A DNA stretch of 64,000 bases from Sipunculus nudus. Taxonomy: Eukaryota > Annelida > Sipuncula > Golfingiida > Sipunculidae. The notes beneath the pieces are model-generated. The model did not search any database, was not told the DNA's origin, and worked only from the letters and a program-made list of their open reading frames with translations. Shown in pieces: positions 59,951-64,000 of this stretch (its first letter is position 1; every line of letters starts with the position of its first letter). The position numbers and the translations under genes were made by a program. The DNA lies in assembly GCA_026874595.1 (NCBI GenBank), contig CM049316.1:68598676-68662675 (forward strand), in the 5' to 3' direction.

Positions 59951-60862
59951 AGCTCAGCTGACTATAAGTCATCTGAGCTATAGTCATGGTCCATTGTCCG
60001 TCGTCCGTCCGTCTGTCTGTCCGTCCGTCCGTCTGGATGTCCGTCCGTAAGACTGGCACGTTTCGACACCGTTGGACCTACGAATCTGAATTTCGGCATA
60101 CAGTTAGATGTCCCCATAATCTCCTACCATGCCAAAAATTGGGTCAATAGGACTTCGTTCCCCTGAGATAAAAAGGAAAAACCTCAATTTTTTATTAAAA
60201 ATCTATTTTCACACTTCAGGACTGCCTAAAATCAAAACCACTCATCTGGTTTTCTTCATATTTACCATAAATATTCCTCTATATAGTTCCTATGTACATG
60301 CCAGATATTAAGTCAGTATTATATAATTTAAAAAAGTTATGGGCCCAAACATAATGGACTTTGTAAAAAAATCAGGAAAATATTTGGTCACTTAAGACCA
60401 AAAGTGTTAAAGGTAGGGACATTTTTCCAGTAATACAACTTATATTAATCAAAATCTAATTGTATACCAAAAATTAGATCAAAATTTGTTAAATTTTTTT
60501 AAATATTGGCAAAAATATAAAATTGGTACCTTAAATTTTGCCCAACTTTGGCCATGGCACGTTTTTTTCCTGTAAGTACTGTGGATTTAATTTTTACACC
60601 ATGTATACATAAGGATTTAATCTGTTAAAATCTGAAATTTAAAAATAAAAGCTGCAAAATTAGGCTAGTTATTGAATTTTTTTGGAGGCTCTTGTTGTAT
60701 TCCCTTACATTGTCAAGCAGTCCACTTTGATGACTGTAGGTCATTCAGTGCACAGCTCTATGCTCCCCAGGCTGTTGACATTATTTTAGATGTCCCCAAA
60801 ATCTCCTACCATACCGAAAATTGGGTCATTAGGACTTTGTTCAGGACTTCGAGATATTAACC
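59951..60862 (+). mobile_element. Family I element, 5' part
   Basis: AGCTCAGCTGAC with CCGT head begins a copy very similar to 16389-17290. It stops inside CTTCGAGATATTAA at about 60862, where an unrelated 11-bp minisatellite follows. Confidence 0.65.
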
Positions 60863-60886
60863 CTTACGAAAATGGAAAGTACTCAC

Positions 60887-61180
60887 ATATATGTGCCTTA
60901 TATGCCCCTTATAAGGGCCTTATATGTCCCTTATATTTCCCATATAAGTGCTGTGTATGTGAGTTATATGTATATTGCAGCTATATGTTTAGTCAGGCAT
61001 TGTTATATGTGAGTTATAAGGGAGTTGTATGTTTGTTATATGTCAGTTATAAGGGAGTTGCACATGAGGCCATTCTGTACATTTCATTTATATGTGACTT
61101 GTATGGGAGATATAAGGGAGGTGAATGTGAAGGGGTTCTGTATATGTCAGTTATATGTCAGTTATAAGTTTATATACTGT
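60887..61180 (+). repeat. 11-bp minisatellite with phased TTATA motifs
   Basis: TTATA starts at 60898, 60909, 60920 and 60931, followed by CATATAAG about 10 bp on. From 61002 the units GTTATATGTGA, GTTATAAGGGA, GTTGTATGTTT, GTTATATGTCA, GTTATAAGGGA and GTTGCACATGA follow with exact 11-bp spacing, then decay to about 61180. Because 33 nt is a whole number of codons the tract happens to be open in one frame, but it shows no protein-like pattern. Confidence 0.8.
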
Positions 61181-61948
61181 GAGCTTACTGTTCTATAAGA
61201 TAGGACTTAGACATTTTCCAAGGGAACACAAATGCTGCAGAAACTTCTAAGTCCCAGCTCCATTATGGTTTTAAGAAAATGAATTATAATTGAATAATAA
61301 ATACTGAAGAAGTATATTAAAATGGGTATCAAAATAACCAGCTTCCTCAGAACTTTATGTATATTAGAAAAATAATACTATAAATAATTTTTTTTTCATC
61401 CGACTTATTCATTAAGAAGTGTAAAATATAGTATTCATGCATGCAGTAAAACATCATTTACACAAAACACAATACAAAAAAATAATTTGACTATATTTCA
61501 CATTGGTTATAATTTGTGCCCTTGATAATTATAAGAAAAAATAATTCTTTTGGAATGTAGTGTATATACAAGTACTTCAGCATCTAATTGCAATAGATAA
61601 CTACTTCATAAATACAGAACAAAGGGTACTGATGTAGTGTGCCACTGACCAATTTTGGGAATACATAGGCATTAACCTAATATCATATTGGTTTTAGAAA
61701 CAGCTCAGCACCCACACATTTTAGCAGTAAAATATTGCCACTGAAAATCAACAGCATTGATAAAAGCAGAGGTACTTAAAAAGAATAACTATCTGCATTC
61801 TTATTGTGACAATAACCAGCATTCTAATCAGTAAATTTCACTAGTATATGTAACTACCCCCCCCCCCCCCCCCAGCAGACAAGCTTGCTGTACAAGCACT
61901 CTCTGCAATGGGCCATTGACCTTACTGTACCCTGCCCTGGAATAGTGG
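61181..61948 (+). other. AT-rich low-copy sequence with a C17 tract
   Basis: No element from the families above is recognisable here, and there is no coding signal. A run of 17 C lies at 61857-61873. The sequence then becomes less AT-rich toward the CRE at 61949. This is the start of the least repetitive part of the window. Confidence 0.5.
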
Positions 61949-62119
61949 TGACGTCACATGAATACTGTACAGGCTGTGCACAACTAAGGCATGCAGAGTC
62001 AGTTTACATCTGTGTGATAACATCCGGTAACCGTTAAGGGAGTACACACTTTGAAGAGAAGTTCTTTGTCAAGCTGCTCAAGCAGAAGGGGAATGTATAG
62101 CTGAAAAAATGTCTCATTG
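61949..62119 (+). promoter_or_regulatory. Candidate promoter and first exon
   Basis: A full CRE consensus TGACGTCA (61949-61956) overlaps TCACATG, an E-box-like site. About 150 nt downstream, ATG at 62109 opens a frame of three codons and two bases ending at a strong donor TTG|GTAAGT (GT at 62120). The stretch is less AT-rich than its flanks and is repeat-free. This fits a promoter with a short 5' exon. No TATA box is evident. The transcription start cannot be fixed from sequence. Confidence 0.35.
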
Positions 62120-63562
62120 GTAAGTAATCTTGCATTATTTAAGTTATTTTTGCATAGTAAACCAGTGATTGCATAAAGATGACTTCACCTATCTTGGTTT
62201 GCCCTGCAAAAACAGAATTTGTGTGTTTCAAGATAACATTTCCTATTTGGTGGCCCATTTTTACAAAATACCACATTTTCTACAAAAAGCTGATGCTGTT
62301 GCCCCTATATAGTGACAATGTGCATGTTCTATGCACCAACAGGAAGCTAAGAACATATTCTTTTCAGTGGTGCTATTTGCAATAGGGTGTGGAAAAATCA
62401 AGAGTCAGCAGCAGGCCCTAAAGTTACATATTGATTTAATTTCTGAATGTCCCCTACCTGTGAAGGGTTGATCAGTTAACCTACATAAAGCTTAATCGGC
62501 ACACAAATGCTATGAGTACCACATACTACCATTTTATTTGTTGAACCTATACATGGCTATTGACCATGTTATTATTTAACTGAACTCTGGGTCATGAAAA
62601 GAAAAGCTTCTACAAGGTAATTATGTTCCTTTCCAATTTCCAAATTGACTTGAATTTTTCTGTCTTGCTAGAGTGCCCAAAAGTTATAATATGATTAAAA
62701 ATGTATAATTATACAATATTTATAAGTTTTTTTTCAGGCAAAGTAAACATTAACACTGTTGATCATTGCTGAATTTACAGCCACTGTCTCAATTTTGATG
62801 AATGCTTTTTTTATAAAATTGAAGAGAGGTTTGCTTTACTCAACCAAAACATATCAACTAATCAAATATTTTTTTTACTATTGGAGTCTATCACACAAAA
62901 GCTCCTAAATTAAGCTTTAATTTGGTAAAATGCCTTTCTACATGTCATTTACATATACTGTAAACACCAATTAATTAACAATTTGACACATAACACACTA
63001 TGTTTCATAACAACCCATAAACCATTCATAACCATATGTATGAATTTAATCTGAATTTGACATCAGAAGATCAAGAACACTCTTTATAAAGGTCATGAGC
63101 ACTTTAAAGGGCTTGGTCCTCTGACTTTTCTTTTCCTTTGAAGTTTTTCTGACATATTCACTTTCATCACAAAAGAAAAAGCATAATAATTTGGGAATTT
63201 GTTTCACTAAGAATCAGATGATTTCATTAGGTACTGTTTTGATTCCCAAAGAGAAATCAAATCCGGTTCAATTTACAGGTTAATCAAGAGTGGGTTTTTA
63301 GTCCACCTTGAATGATTTCTTTTTACATGTACATGTATTAGTGCCATTTCACCATAAAAGATCAAGACGTCATTTTGAACATTACTGACCACCAATATAT
63401 CATTGATGTAATGTTTTAGTAATATTATTGATGTGAGGCCCTTTTTTAGTTAAATAATTTGTCTACTTAAATGTCAAAGTATGCAAGACTCCATGTTCTT
63501 AATTATTTATTTCCAACAACCTTTGTTTCTTTGATTTGTAATGATTTCTTTACTTTTCTTAG
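62120..63562 (+). other. Candidate intron, no recognisable feature
   Basis: This AT-rich stretch between the donor at 62120 and the acceptor at 63561-63562 shows no repeat family and no convincing exon. It has a T-rich tract before the acceptor. Confidence 0.35.
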
Positions 63563-63635
63563 AACCAGTATGAAGAAATGGTGCAGAAAGTATAAGGAGA
63601 GCCCAGATATCTCCAGCCCTTGCAAGAATTGTCTG
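63563..63635 (+). CDS. Candidate short coding exon of unknown product
   Basis: A pyrimidine-rich tract and CTTAG precede 73 nt that end in CTG|GTAAGC. Only one frame is open through it, reading MKKWCRKYKESPDISSPCKN then CL from an ATG at 63570. It is basic and Cys-containing, and I do not recognise it. The local base composition is richer in GC than either flank. It requires one base from the previous exon (phase 2), so it cannot follow the CARD exons (phase 1) in frame. It may belong to a gene whose first exon is near 62109, or use ATG 63570 as its start. A second acceptor, CAG at 63566-63568, is six bases inside. Confidence 0.4.
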
Positions 63636-64000
63636 GTAAGCATATTCAGTTTATCATATAAAGGAACATTTAAATCTTTTAGCAAATGGGAAATGTTATG
63701 AATTGTAAGGTTTTTTTTATCAAATAGCTGGAACTTACCATATTTGAAGTGCAAATTTGGTGGTTAACATTTATTGTGCATATGGGATATTAATATAACT
63801 GCTTACATGTTAAAATTGTTTCAACTGAGTAACCTACTTTCTGAACCTATTAGCATCTTTAGGCCACAGTGTCTGTCCCGTGACCAGTATATTTAATAAT
63901 CTGTACGTTTGTATATACTCTGTATAACTGGAAAACTCTTCCTCTGTTAGTAATTGAGAAGTCCAACTGTATTAAATTATAATCCTAAATGTTAAACAGG
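63636..64000 (+). other. Sequence after the candidate exon, no feature seen
   Basis: This AT-rich stretch has no repeat family, no open frame of note and no RNA gene visible. It would be intron of the candidate gene if that exon is real. Confidence 0.4.

Noticed and set aside
60790-61167. 125-codon open frame with YVSYKG-like repeats
   Set aside because: It is the 11-bp minisatellite read in frame and starts inside a truncated mobile element.
61857-61873. Poly-C runs (also 2543-2562, 17920-17935, 19729-19744, 36185-36215) as regulatory G-quadruplexes
   Set aside because: Pure homopolymer runs inside repeats are most simply explained by slippage, and no promoter context is attached to most of them.
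63563-63635. Candidate right-edge exon as a downstream exon of the CARD gene
   Set aside because: The CARD exons end in phase 1. In that phase the exon meets TGA within three codons at either acceptor.

Overview
The window is animal nuclear DNA. It is AT-rich and intron-dominated: coding sequence occurs as short exons with GT/AG borders, and the rest is almost entirely nested repeats. The repeat types suggest a bivalve mollusc. These are Helitron/Helentron-like non-autonomous elements with C/G-rich microsatellite heads, internal tandem monomers and 3' hairpins, plus a Gmr1-type Ty3/gypsy element. The taxon is an inference; nothing in the sequence names it.

Three plus-strand exons (326-652, 26940-27329, 39069-39449) each encode one CARD-like death-fold domain. 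Each is flanked by phase-1 introns on both sides, so they can be joined, skipped or duplicated without breaking frame. They look like consecutive modules of one multi-CARD gene that continues beyond the window. Its introns here are about 26.3 and 11.7 kb long. At the right end (61949-63635) there is a CRE-containing promoter-like stretch, a possible first exon and one short candidate exon. Their phase does not fit the CARD exons, so they may belong to a separate gene.

The introns and flanks are stacked mobile elements. Family I has subterminal repeats GCTCAGCTGAC/GTCAGCTGAGC and a GACCCATGGGTC hairpin before its end. Family II has GCGAACCTGTG/CACAGGTTCGC and an AGGCCT hairpin. Family III runs from TTGTATCCGCC to a hairpin and CTAG, and carries a 280-bp satellite. 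Family IV runs from TTGTATCCCCAGACA to a hairpin and CTAG, with 289-bp units rich in AGGTCA. Family V begins ATGCCCCCGCC. Pre-insertion sites visible elsewhere in the window show family III inserting between A and T with no target duplication, which is the Helitron rule.

Families II, III, IV and the I' subtype of family I share one internal module: an ATCT(C) motif followed 80-85 bp later by GGTGGCGCCACC. This is the most unexpected structure in the window.

At 45622-49592 on the minus strand lies a broken LTR retrotransposon whose surviving domains run protease, integrase, then RT-thumb/RNase H. That is the Gmr1-type order rather than the usual Ty3/gypsy order. It keeps its 3' LTR, lacks gag, the 5' LTR and most of the RT, and is frameshifted. 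No rRNA, convincing tRNA, CRISPR array or prokaryotic system was seen.
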